The notes under the pieces: model-generated | What the model was told of the DNA's origin: nothing | The model's input: only the letters and a program-made list of their open reading frames with translations | Databases searched by the model: none | Part shown: positions 16,044-24,509 of the stretch, one piece after another | Layout of the letters: each line of letters opens with the position of its first letter | How positions within the stretch are numbered: position 1 is the first letter of the stretch | From: Erythrobacter sp. BLCC-B19 | Lineage (GTDB): Bacteria > Pseudomonadota > Alphaproteobacteria > Sphingomonadales > Sphingomonadaceae | Length of the DNA stretch: 64,000 bases | Direction: 5' to 3' | Assembly (NCBI RefSeq): GCF_028621955.1 | Contig: NZ_CP117516.1 | Coordinates: 372,001-436,000, forward strand | Made by a program: the position numbers and the translations under genes

Positions 16044-17096
16044 TCAGTTCCAACCGGCCGCGTTGAACAATTCGACCGCGCGCGCCTCGTTCTGGCCGAT
16101 GGTGGCAGCGGGCAGCGGATCAGCCTTGAACGGCCCAAGCGCCTCGACCGCCGAGGTGGGCGCGATGCCCTTGACGGCCGGGTATTCGTTGTTGCCGTTC
16201 GCCAGATATTGCTGCGCGCTCTCGCTAGTCAGATATTCGAGGAACTTGACCGCATTTTCGCGGTTGGGCGCGGTCTTCACGACCCCTGCCCCGCTCATGT
16301 TGACGTGGGTGCCCGTGGTCGCCTGATTGGGGAAGATCACCCCGACCGCATCCAGAACCTTGCGCTTCTCGGGCGTGTCAAAGCGCGCGAGGTAATAGGT
16401 GTTGACCAACGAAATGTCGCACTCGCCGGCCGCGACCGCCTCGATGTTCGACATATCATTGCCCTGCGGCGCGCGCTTGAAATTGGCGACGACACCCTTG
16501 GCCCAGGCGCTCGCCGCAGCCTCGCCATCATGCGCGATCATGCTGGCAAGCAGCGCGATGTTATAGACACTGGAAGAGGAGCGCATACAGATGCGGCCCT
16601 TGAATTCGGGCTTGGCGAGGTCGGCGTAGTTTGCCAGCCCCTCGGGCTTTCCCTTGGCCTTGTTGTAGATGACGATCCGCGCCCGCGTGGTCAGCGCGAA
16701 CCAGCGATTGCCGGGGTCGCGCAATTCAGCCGGGATGCGCTCGCTGAGAACCTTCGAATCGACCGGGGCGAGCACGCCCGACTGTTCGGCGCGCCACAGA
16801 CGACCCGCATCGACGGTGATGAGCAGATCGGCCGGGCTGAACTCGCCCTCGGCGGCGATGCGTTCGAGCAGGGCGTCGGCGTCAGCCTCGATACGGTTGA
16901 CCTTGATGCCGGTCGAACAGGTGAAATCCTCGTAGAGCGCAAGGTCGGTGTCATAGTGGCGCGCGGTGTAGACATTGACGTCGCCCGCCGGGGCCACGCA
17001 GGCAGACTTGTCCTTGGCACCGTCGGTCTGATCGGCGCAGGCAGAGAGAGCGACAAAGCTGGATGCGGCGGCGAGCGCCAGCGCGAGGGTCTTCAT
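16044..17096 (-). CDS. Fe(3+) ABC transporter, substrate-binding lipoprotein (FutA/FbpA type)
   Basis: 350-aa periplasmic ferric-iron binding protein. The start MKTLALALAAAS leads into a lipobox (FVALSAC), so it is lipid-anchored; an in-frame start 20 codons earlier adds a charged stretch before the signal and is rejected. The body has the type 2 periplasmic-binding fold with VNVYTARHYDTD near the N-terminus, and the conserved tyrosine pair region (NTYYLARFDT) that binds iron in this family. It is 63 bp downstream of the ATPase gene on the same strand. The permease is divergent. Confidence 0.9.
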   Translation of the reverse strand: MKTLALALAAASSFVALSACADQTDGAKDKSACVAPAGDVNVYTARHYDTDLALYEDFTCSTGIKVNRIEADADALLERIAAEGEFSPADLLITVDAGRLWRAEQSGVLAPVDSKVLSERIPAELRDPGNRWFALTTRARIVIYNKAKGKPEGLANYADLAKPEFKGRICMRSSSSVYNIALLASMIAHDGEAAASAWAKGVVANFKRAPQGNDMSNIEAVAAGECDISLVNTYYLARFDTPEKRKVLDAVGVIFPNQATTGTHVNMSGAGVVKTAPNRENAVKFLEYLTSESAQQYLANGNNEYPAVKGIAPTSAVEALGPFKADPLPAATIGQNEARAVELFNAAGWN

Positions 17097-17159
17097 GGGA
17101 GAGAGCTTTCCGTGAGTTCTTGCGAATGACTTGCAATATAATCCTTGCCAGCGCAAGTC

Positions 17160-18182
17160 CTATGCGCGTCTGAAGGCGCGCACGCTCTCGGGATCGGGGA
17201 TCACGCTGTAGGTCTTGCCCGGATCGACCGAGAGCACTGTCTCAACCGTGATTGCCGCCCCTTCGGCACCATCGAGCAGCACGCGGTTGCGCGGGCCCAT
17301 CGGGTGAATGTCGCGCACCCTTCCGCCGCGCACATCGCCGACCGGCACCAGCCGGTCGGCCTGCACCAGCAGATCGAGCTGGCTGGCATCCTCAGGCAGT
17401 TCGTGCCCAAGGCTTTCGAACGGCCACAGGCCGAAAGGCGTATCGAGCCCGCCCTCTGCCACCATCCCCGGCACCACCTGCGCGCCGCTGAAAATCGCGC
17501 CGACCGCGGCGGTAGCGGGGGCTTCGTGCAACTCCAGAGGCGTGCCGAACTGGACGATGCGGCCGGCCTCCATCACCGCGATCCGGTCGCCGATGTCGAG
17601 CGCTTCGGCCGGATCGTGGGTGACGAGGATCACGGTCGATCCCGCCTCGCGCAGCAGGATGCGGCATTCACGGCGCAGGGCGCGGCGCAGGACGATATCG
17701 ACGCTGGCGAAGGGCTCGTCCATCAACAGCACCTGCGGCCCCGGCGCCATCGCGCGGGCGAGCGCGGCGCGCTGCTGCTGGCCGCCTGAAAGCTCGTGCG
17801 GATAGCGCGTGCCCATGCCTGCCAGACCGACCTTGGCAAGCCAGCCATCCGCCTCGTCACGTCGGGATTTGGGCAGGCCGAAAGCGACATTGGCGGCGAG
17901 CGTCATGTGCGGGAACAGCGCACCGTCCTGAAACACCAGGCCCACCGGGCGCGCCTCGGGCGGGGGGTTGTGCGCGGGGTCTGCCAGCACCTCACCACCC
18001 AGCGCGATCTCGCCCGCTTGCACGCGCAAGAGTCCCGCTGCCAGGCCAAGCAGTGTTGACTTCCCGCAACCCGACGCGCCAAGCAGACAGGTGATCTCCC
18101 CCGCGGGCGCGGTGAAGCTCACATCCTCCAGCGCCCGCACTGCACCGTAAGCATGGGCAATATGACGAAATTCGAGGCTCAA
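17160..18182 (-). CDS. Fe(3+) ABC transporter ATP-binding protein (FbpC type)
   Basis: 340-aa ATPase with Walker A GASGCGKST at residues 35-43, signature LSGGQQQRAALARA, Walker B VLLMDEPFAS and the C-terminal regulatory (TOBE-like) domain of iron and sulfate importers. The start is a TTG at 18182, needed to include the first beta strand; no ATG or GTG is available nearby. Its first base is also the first base of the permease ATG on the other strand. The downstream neighbour is the iron-binding lipoprotein. Confidence 0.92.
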   Translation of the reverse strand: MSLEFRHIAHAYGAVRALEDVSFTAPAGEITCLLGASGCGKSTLLGLAAGLLRVQAGEIALGGEVLADPAHNPPPEARPVGLVFQDGALFPHMTLAANVAFGLPKSRRDEADGWLAKVGLAGMGTRYPHELSGGQQQRAALARAMAPGPQVLLMDEPFASVDIVLRRALRRECRILLREAGSTVILVTHDPAEALDIGDRIAVMEAGRIVQFGTPLELHEAPATAAVGAIFSGAQVVPGMVAEGGLDTPFGLWPFESLGHELPEDASQLDLLVQADRLVPVGDVRGGRVRDIHPMGPRNRVLLDGAEGAAITVETVLSVDPGKTYSVIPDPESVRAFRRA

Positions 18183-19873
18183 TGGCGCTGTCCGCAGGAT
18201 TACCGGTGAGCCGCCTTAGGCAAATTGCGGGGCTTCCTGCAAGCGGCGCTTCCGATGGGCGCGGCTGGCTGGTGGCGGCGATGGGGCTGGCGGTGCTGGC
18301 GGGATTGCCGATTGCAGCGATCGTGTGGGCATCGCTGGGCGGCGGCAGCGGCGCGGCGATCGGTGCGCTCGCGCAAACAGTGCTGCCGACCTACATCGCG
18401 AACACTGGTCTGCTGATGCTGCTGACCGGCACCATCGCGGTGGTGACCGGCACCGGCACCGCATGGCTGATCGCTGCCACCCGCTTTCCCGGCCGCCGCG
18501 TTCTGAGCTGGGCGCTGGTGCTGCCATTGGCGCTGCCCGCTTACCTGTCCGCCTATATCTACGCCGGGATGCTCGACTATGCCGGGCCCGTGCAGACGGC
18601 CTTGCGCGCGGCGACCGGATGGAGCGCGGGGGAATACTGGTTCCCCGAGATCCGCTCGCTGCCTGGCGGAGCCTTCATACTGGGCTTCGTCCTCTACCCT
18701 TACGTCTATCTGCTCGCCCGCACGGCCTTTGCGACCCAGAGCCGCACCCAGTTCCGTGCCGCGCGCAGTCTCGGTGCGGCCCCGGCACGCGCCTTCTGGC
18801 AGGTCGCGCTTCCCGCTGCCCGGCCAGCCACCGCCGGAGGCCTGGCACTGGTGCTGATGGAAGTGCTCGCCGATTTCGGCGTCGCCGAATATTTCGCCAT
18901 CCCCACTTTCTCGACCGGGATTTTCCGCAGCTGGCTGGCGATGGGTGACAAGGCGAGCGCGCTCAAGCTGGCGGCGGTCATGCTGGTCTTCGTCATCGCG
19001 CTGGTTGCCTGGGAAGCGCACACCCGGCGCGGGCGGAGCGACAGCCGGGACGGGCTGGCTGCGCGCGACAGGGACGAGCCGCTGGTGCGCCTCACCTCCG
19101 GCGGCAAGGCGCTGGCCTTCATCGCTTGCCTTTCCCCCGTTCTGCTCGGCTTCGTGATCCCGGCGGGCTATCTTGTCAGTCTTGCCCTGACCCCGACCGC
19201 GCAAGCGGCGGCAGGCGATCTTGTGACCTATCTGCGCGGCAGCTTGTGGCTTGGTCTTGTCGCTGCAAGCCTGTGCGTGGCGGCCGCCCTGGTGCTTGCC
19301 TTCGCCCGCGCGCGATCAACCTCGCGCCTTACGGCGAGCGCGATCCGGCTGGCGACCTTGGGCTATGCCCTGCCCGGCGCCCTGCTGGCGGTAGGGCTGC
19401 TTGCACCACTGGGGGCCTTCGATGTCACCCTGACCCGCTTCGCCCGGGACAGCCTCGGCTGGCAGGGCGGACTGCTGCTGACGGGGACGAGCGCAGTGCT
19501 GGTCTATGCGCTGGGCGTGCGGTTCATGACGGTCGCCTATAACAGCGTCAGCGGCGGTTTGGCGCGCATTCCGCCCGGCCTCGACGCGGCGGCGCGGAGC
19601 CTCGGTGCAGGGCCATCGCGGGTGCTCGCCCGCATCTACGCCCCGCTGCTCGCCCCCAGTCTTGCCGGTGCCGCCGCGCTGGTCTTCATCGATACCTTGC
19701 GCGAACTGCCCGCCACGCTGATTCTGCGCCCCTTCAACCTCGAAACCCTCGCCACCCGCACCTACCGCCTCGCGGGTGACGAGCGGCTGGTCGAAGCGGC
19801 AATTCCGGCCTTGATCCTGCTCGCAGCGGGTCTGCTGCCGGTGCTGGTGCTGAACCGTTTAGGGAAGCGCTAG
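18182..19873 (+). CDS. Fe(3+) ABC transporter permease, double-length (FbpB type)
   Basis: 563-aa inner-membrane permease with two fused BPD_transp domains, each with about six helices and an EAA loop (RSLGAAPARAFWQVALPAARPA near residue 210, and ARSLGAGPSRVLARIYAPLLAP near 490). This is the usual FbpB/SfuB layout for ferric iron. The ATG at 18182 is the longest start; a later ATG at 18284 would give a leaderless first helix and free the intergenic space. The gene diverges from its own ATPase, an unusual split of one transporter. Confidence 0.9.
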   Translation: MALSAGLPVSRLRQIAGLPASGASDGRGWLVAAMGLAVLAGLPIAAIVWASLGGGSGAAIGALAQTVLPTYIANTGLLMLLTGTIAVVTGTGTAWLIAATRFPGRRVLSWALVLPLALPAYLSAYIYAGMLDYAGPVQTALRAATGWSAGEYWFPEIRSLPGGAFILGFVLYPYVYLLARTAFATQSRTQFRAARSLGAAPARAFWQVALPAARPATAGGLALVLMEVLADFGVAEYFAIPTFSTGIFRSWLAMGDKASALKLAAVMLVFVIALVAWEAHTRRGRSDSRDGLAARDRDEPLVRLTSGGKALAFIACLSPVLLGFVIPAGYLVSLALTPTAQAAAGDLVTYLRGSLWLGLVAASLCVAAALVLAFARARSTSRLTASAIRLATLGYALPGALLAVGLLAPLGAFDVTLTRFARDSLGWQGGLLLTGTSAVLVYALGVRFMTVAYNSVSGGLARIPPGLDAAARSLGAGPSRVLARIYAPLLAPSLAGAAALVFIDTLRELPATLILRPFNLETLATRTYRLAGDERLVEAAIPALILLAAGLLPVLVLNRLGKR

Positions 19874-19943
19874 AAAAAACTGTCAGGCCGCCTTGTCACT
19901 TGGCCTTGTCCAAACCTCTCCGAAGGTTCACAAGGCTCGGCAC

Positions 19944-20945
19944 ATGGCACGCTTCCCCTTCTCAGCGATCGTCGGTCAGGACGAGATGAAACAGGCGCTG
20001 CTGATTGCAGCGGTCGACCCGAGCATCGGCGGCGTGATGGTGTTCGGCGACCGGGGGACGGGCAAGTCCACCGCTGCCCGTGCGCTGGCCGGATTGCTGC
20101 CGCCGATCATGGCGGCGGACGGCTGCCCCTATGGCGCCTCGAAGGAAGATCAGGCCCGCTATCCCGAGGTCTGCGGACAGGGCAAGCTGGTCAAGCGCCC
20201 GGTGCCCTTTGTCGATATGCCTCTGGGCGCGACCGAGGACCGGGTGATCGGCAGCCTCGATCTGGAACGCGCGCTGCGAAGCGGCGAGAAGGCGTTCGAA
20301 CCCGGCTTGCTCGCCAAGGCCCATCGCGGCTTCCTCTATATCGACGAGATCAACCTCCTCGAAGACCATCTGGTCGACCTGCTGCTTGATGTCGCCGCCT
20401 CGGGCGAGAACGTGGTCGAGCGTGAGGGGCTGTCGGTGCGCCACCCGGCCAAGTTCGTGCTGATCGGTAGTGGCAACCCGGAAGAGGGCGAACTGCGCCC
20501 GCAGCTGCTCGACCGCTTCGGCCTGTCGGTCGAAGTGCGCACCCCCAAGGATATCGACACCCGCATCGCGATCATGAAGCTGGTCGCCGAGAACGAGGCT
20601 GACCCCGAAGGCTTCGCCGCCCGCTGGGCCGAAGCGGACGAGGCGATCCTCAAGCGCGTCGCCAAGGGCAAGGCCAGGCTACCCAAGCTTACTCCGGGTG
20701 AGGACGTGCTGCGCGATGCCGCCGAATTGTGCCTTGCCGTGGGCGCCGATGGCCTGCGCGGCGAGCTTACCCTGATGCGCGCCGCCCGCGCTCTGGCAGC
20801 GCTGGAGGGGGCGAAGAGCGTCACCCGCAAGCACCTCATCGCCATTGCACCTTCCGCCCTGCGCCACCGCCTGCGCCGCGATGTGCTTGACGAGACCGGT
20901 TCCACCACGCGCATCACCCGGGCGATTGCCGAGCTGTTCGGATGA
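19944..20945 (+). CDS. bchI: Magnesium chelatase subunit BchI (AAA+ ATPase)
   Basis: 333-aa AAA+ motor that, with BchD, drives Mg2+ insertion into protoporphyrin IX by BchH. Walker A GDRGTGKS is at residues 35-42, Walker B in GFLYIDEINLLEDHLVD, then the sensor region and the Arg finger in PQLLDRFGL. The ATG at 19944 starts at MARFPFSAIVGQDE, the normal BchI beginning; an upstream start adds 17 unrelated residues. It opens the photosynthesis cluster and overlaps bchD by ATGA. Confidence 0.96.
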   Translation: MARFPFSAIVGQDEMKQALLIAAVDPSIGGVMVFGDRGTGKSTAARALAGLLPPIMAADGCPYGASKEDQARYPEVCGQGKLVKRPVPFVDMPLGATEDRVIGSLDLERALRSGEKAFEPGLLAKAHRGFLYIDEINLLEDHLVDLLLDVAASGENVVEREGLSVRHPAKFVLIGSGNPEEGELRPQLLDRFGLSVEVRTPKDIDTRIAIMKLVAENEADPEGFAARWAEADEAILKRVAKGKARLPKLTPGEDVLRDAAELCLAVGADGLRGELTLMRAARALAALEGAKSVTRKHLIAIAPSALRHRLRRDVLDETGSTTRITRAIAELFG

Positions 20946-22639
20946 CCTCCCCCGACCTCGCCGACCCGCTGGATGATGCGGTGCTGGCGGCGCGGCTCTT
21001 CGTTCTCGCGCCAGAGGTCTTCAAGGGTCTGACCCTGCGCGGCTCCAGCCCCGCCCGAGAGGCGCTGGTCGCCGCGCTAACCGAGGCCATGCCGCTGCGC
21101 CGTCTACCCGGCCATGTCGATGACGAGCGGCTGCTGGGCGGGATCGACCTTGCCAGCAGCCTCGCGGCCGGACGGCCGGTGCGTCAGACCGGGCTGATTG
21201 AGGAGGCGCGCGGGGGGGCATTGATCGCCGGGATGGCCGAGCGAATGGACGGCAGCATCGCCGGGCGGCTCGCGCAGGCGCTGGACGAGGGACAGACCGC
21301 GCTCGTCCTGCTCGATGATGCGGCAGAGCCCGACGACGCGCCCCCTGCCAGCCTGACCGAACGCCTCGCCTTCCCCTGCGACCTCAGCCATTCGCGCCGC
21401 TGGCAGGATGTGGCACTGGCCCCTGCGGCGATGGCGCTGGCCGATGTCGCCCCGCTGGACGATTCCGCCTTGCGTGCCCTTGCCGCGACTGCGGAGGCGC
21501 TGGGCGTCGATTCCTTGCGCGCGCTTATCCACACAGGCGAGGCCGCACGGGGGCTGGCAGCACTGGCCGGACGCGCGGTTACGAACACATCGGATCACGC
21601 GGGCGCGGTGCGGCTTGTGCTCGCCCCGCGCGCCACCCGCCTGCCCCCGCAGGAAGCGCCCGAGACCCCGCCCCCCGAGGAGCCGCCCGCCCCGCCCCCT
21701 GATGGCTCGCCCGAGGACCAATCCAACACCGACCGCCAGCAGCCAGAACCCGATCTCTCCGAAATTCTCGTCGAGGCGGCCCGCGCCGCGATCCCGGCGG
21801 GGCTGCTCGAACAGCTCGCGCAAGGGAAAGCCCCGCGCCGCGCATCGTCGAGCGGCACCGGGCAGAAGCGCAAGGCAGCGACGCGTGGCAAGCCGCTCGG
21901 CGCGCGCCCCGGAATGCCGCGCGGCGGGGCCAAGCTGGCGCTGATCGATTCGCTCAGGGCCGCGGTGCCCTGGCAGCCCGTGCGCCGCCGCGAAGCGGGC
22001 AGCCGGGACACCTCCGCAATCATCATGCGCAAGGAAGACCTGCGCATCCGCCGCTTCGAGGAACGCGCGGCGCGGGTCACTATTTTTGCGGTCGATGCCA
22101 GCGGATCAGCGGCGGCGGCACGGCTCGCCGAGGCCAAGGGCGCGGTCGAGCTGATGCTGGCGCAGGCCTATGTCACCCGCTCGGAGGTCGCGCTGGTGGC
22201 CTTTCGCGGCACAACCGCCGAGCTTATCCTGCCCCCCACCAGATCCCTCACCCGCGCACGCCGCACCCTCGCCGAACTGCCCGGCGGGGGCGGCACGCCG
22301 CTCGCGCTCGGCCTCAATGCCGCGCGCGAAGTGGCAGAGGCGGTGATCGCCAAGGGGAGAAGCGCCGCGCTGGTGATCCTCACCGATGGCAGAGCCAATA
22401 TCGCCGCCGACGGCTCCCCCGGACGCCCGCAGGCCGCCGCCGATGCCGAAGCTGCCGCCAAGGCCATCGCGGCAAGAGGCATTGATTCGCTCGTGATCGA
22501 CATTTCCGCGCGCCCCGGCCCTGAAGGTGCGAGCCTTGCCGCTGCCCTTGGCGGGCGCTTCCTCGCCCTCCCCCGCGCCGATGCGCGGATGCTGCAAGCC
22601 GCGATCAACGCCGTCCAGCCGCTCGGCAAGGCGGCATGA
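20942..22639 (+). CDS. bchD: Magnesium chelatase subunit BchD
   Basis: 565-aa partner of BchI. It has a degenerate AAA+ N-terminal part without a P-loop, a Pro/Glu-rich acidic linker (about residues 238-275), and a C-terminal VWA domain. The VWA domain has the metal-site motif DASGSAAAARLAEAKG and the matching ILTDGRANIA. It bridges BchI and BchH. It overlaps bchI and bchO by ATGA at both ends. Confidence 0.95.
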   Translation: MTSPDLADPLDDAVLAARLFVLAPEVFKGLTLRGSSPAREALVAALTEAMPLRRLPGHVDDERLLGGIDLASSLAAGRPVRQTGLIEEARGGALIAGMAERMDGSIAGRLAQALDEGQTALVLLDDAAEPDDAPPASLTERLAFPCDLSHSRRWQDVALAPAAMALADVAPLDDSALRALAATAEALGVDSLRALIHTGEAARGLAALAGRAVTNTSDHAGAVRLVLAPRATRLPPQEAPETPPPEEPPAPPPDGSPEDQSNTDRQQPEPDLSEILVEAARAAIPAGLLEQLAQGKAPRRASSSGTGQKRKAATRGKPLGARPGMPRGGAKLALIDSLRAAVPWQPVRRREAGSRDTSAIIMRKEDLRIRRFEERAARVTIFAVDASGSAAAARLAEAKGAVELMLAQAYVTRSEVALVAFRGTTAELILPPTRSLTRARRTLAELPGGGGTPLALGLNAAREVAEAVIAKGRSAALVILTDGRANIAADGSPGRPQAAADAEAAAKAIAARGIDSLVIDISARPGPEGASLAAALGGRFLALPRADARMLQAAINAVQPLGKAA

Positions 22640-23508
22640 GCGCGCTCGACTGGAGCCGCGAGGGACTGATCTGGCCGCACCGCGAGGCGAGCCACTTCGT
22701 TGCGGCCGGTGCGGCGCGCTGGCACGTCCAGCGGATGGGTTCCGGGCCGCCGCTGCTGCTGCTCCACGGCACGGGCGCCTCGGTCCATTCATGGCGCGGT
22801 CTGATGCCGCTGCTGGCACAGCGCCATGATGTGATCGCCTGCGACTTGCCCCGACACGCTTTCACCGCCGGACATGATGCCTTTGCGATGAGCCTGCCGG
22901 CGATGGCGCGCGAAGTGGCCGGGCTTCTGGCGGCGCTGGAGGTCAGGCCCGCCGCGATTATTGGCCATTCGGCAGGCGCGGCGATTGCGCTGCAACTGGC
23001 GCTCGACCACGGCTTTCAGGGGCCGATCGTCGGCCTCAGCGCGGCGCTGCGCCCCTTCCCCGGCGCGATGGCGCAGATCTTCCCTGCGATCGCCAAGACG
23101 CTGTTCGTCAACCCGCTGGTGCCGCGCATCTTCACCGGCAGCATCGACCTTGTCGGCGGGGCGGAGCGGTTTCTGTGGCGTTCGACCCATTCGCGGATCG
23201 ATCGCGCGGGGCTGGCCTGTTACGCCCGGCTGCTCAAGCACCCCGGCCATGCGGGCGGCGCGCTGGCGATGATGGCGAACTGGGACTTGCCGGCCTTGCG
23301 CCTGCGGATGGGTGAGGTGCGCAACCCCGTCCTGCTTCTCCACGGCGCGAAGGATCCCGCGATCCCGCCCGACTGGGCGCGCGATGCTGCCGGATGGTTG
23401 CCGGACGCGCGGCTGGAACTGCTTCCCGCGCTCGGCCATTTGGCGCATGAAGAAGCCCCTGAGCAGGCCACCGCCCATATCGCGGCCTTCCTTGCGGGCC
23501 ACGGATAG
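22636..23508 (+). CDS. bchO: BchO, alpha/beta-hydrolase of the Mg-chelatase operon
   Basis: 290-aa alpha/beta-hydrolase. The oxyanion region LLLLHGTGASVHSWRGLMP, nucleophile elbow GHSAGAA and a late HLAHEEAPEQ with the catalytic His are all visible. Its reaction in bacteriochlorophyll synthesis is unsettled; it is always found with bchID. The start overlaps the bchD stop by ATGA. Confidence 0.93.
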   Translation: MSALDWSREGLIWPHREASHFVAAGAARWHVQRMGSGPPLLLLHGTGASVHSWRGLMPLLAQRHDVIACDLPRHAFTAGHDAFAMSLPAMAREVAGLLAALEVRPAAIIGHSAGAAIALQLALDHGFQGPIVGLSAALRPFPGAMAQIFPAIAKTLFVNPLVPRIFTGSIDLVGGAERFLWRSTHSRIDRAGLACYARLLKHPGHAGGALAMMANWDLPALRLRMGEVRNPVLLLHGAKDPAIPPDWARDAAGWLPDARLELLPALGHLAHEEAPEQATAHIAAFLAGHG

Positions 23509-23520
23509 GAGTCAGCGCCC

Positions 23521-23685
23521 ATGAGCAATTTCGGCTGGATCGAGATCGTGCTGTTCTATGGCGGCGCGATCACCTTCGGCGTCTGGCAATATTGGAAGAT
23601 GGACCGGATGCTGAAACAGACCCGCGCGGAGAAGGCGGCCAAGGAAGCAGCGGAACGCGACGGCGCGCCGCCGCCCGCGCCCTGA
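23521..23685 (+). CDS. 54-aa single-pass membrane peptide after bchO
   Basis: Short reading frame 12 bp after bchO, with an AGGAGT ribosome site at its 5' side. The peptide has a hydrophobic N-terminal helix (WIEIVLFYGGAITFGVWQYW), then a basic/charged amphipathic stretch (KMDRMLKQTRAEKAAKEAAER) and a Pro-rich end, which is a type of membrane anchor with a cytoplasmic tail. Spacing, codon use and strand all fit membership of the bchIDO operon. I cannot name it. A role in docking the chelatase or a hydrolase at the membrane is a guess. Confidence 0.7.
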   Translation: MSNFGWIEIVLFYGGAITFGVWQYWKMDRMLKQTRAEKAAKEAAERDGAPPPAP

Positions 23686-23851
23686 TCCAAGGCACCTGCT
23701 GTCGGCACAGGATCGCCAGGCGCGCATTTGCCGGTTGACGCATTTGGCCCGGCGCGGCGACCTTGCTGATCTTGCCCATCCGGTGGCCGACTCGCGAAAG
23801 TGGAAGAGAACAGCGGCGCCCGGTGTTTCGGCAGAGCATGAAAGGGGGCTT

Positions 23852-24496
23852 ATGCAAACCGTTGCCGATCAACTCGCCGCGTTCGTCGATCGCCACCAAT
23901 CCGCCAAGCTGCTGTCGACGCACGCGGAGGTCGTCGATTATCACGGCACGCTCTACAACATCTCCGGCAGCTCGCATGATCCCGAGATCGATGGTGCCTC
24001 ATGGCGGCAGTTGCTGATCCGCAACGGGATCGACGGAAACTGCTATGTAAAGGTCACCACGCCCGAGGGGTCGCACCCAAAATTCGATGTCGGCGGCCAC
24101 ATGACGCCGAACAGCGACGGCTCGGTCGAGCGCGGGTCGGAGTGCTATCTGATGCCGCTGTGCAAGTGGCACAACAGCACGGCCCGCAACGGCCACCCTT
24201 TCACGCTCACCAACCCGCGTATTCTGAAGCTCTACGGCTACATGCTCGACGACATGGCCTTGACCTTCATGGCCCGGATGCCGAGCGATGCCCCCTTCTC
24301 GCTGATCTACGAGGCGGCCGGGACTTGGCACACGCAGGCTGTGAGTGAGGATGCTGGCGCGCAGGCACATTCGGCCAAGGCGCTGCTCTCTCAGCCCGAT
24401 AGTTCGGCTGCCTCAGCCCGGCATATCCTGTTCCGCCGGGTGGAGGGCGATGCAGACGGCGAAACCCGCTTCGTTATCGAAGACGCCCAGATCTGA
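23852..24496 (+). CDS. Protein of unknown function with Cys/His cluster, inside the photosynthesis cluster
   Basis: 214 aa from an ATG with AAAGGGGG just upstream; an in-frame start 39 codons earlier has no ribosome site. The central part (about residues 58-105) contains NCYVKV, FDVGGHMTP, then CYLMPLCKWHNS and NGHPF. This Cys/His spacing resembles a small treble-clef or HNH-like metal site (weak resemblance only). There is no signal peptide and no membrane segment. It follows the bchIDO group by 166 bp and converges with crtC 13 bp later. It is not one of the known BChl or carotenoid enzymes, and its function is unknown. Confidence 0.6.
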   Translation: MQTVADQLAAFVDRHQSAKLLSTHAEVVDYHGTLYNISGSSHDPEIDGASWRQLLIRNGIDGNCYVKVTTPEGSHPKFDVGGHMTPNSDGSVERGSECYLMPLCKWHNSTARNGHPFTLTNPRILKLYGYMLDDMALTFMARMPSDAPFSLIYEAAGTWHTQAVSEDAGAQAHSAKALLSQPDSSAASARHILFRRVEGDADGETRFVIEDAQI

Positions 24497-24509
24497 AGGC
24501 CTCCGCGCC

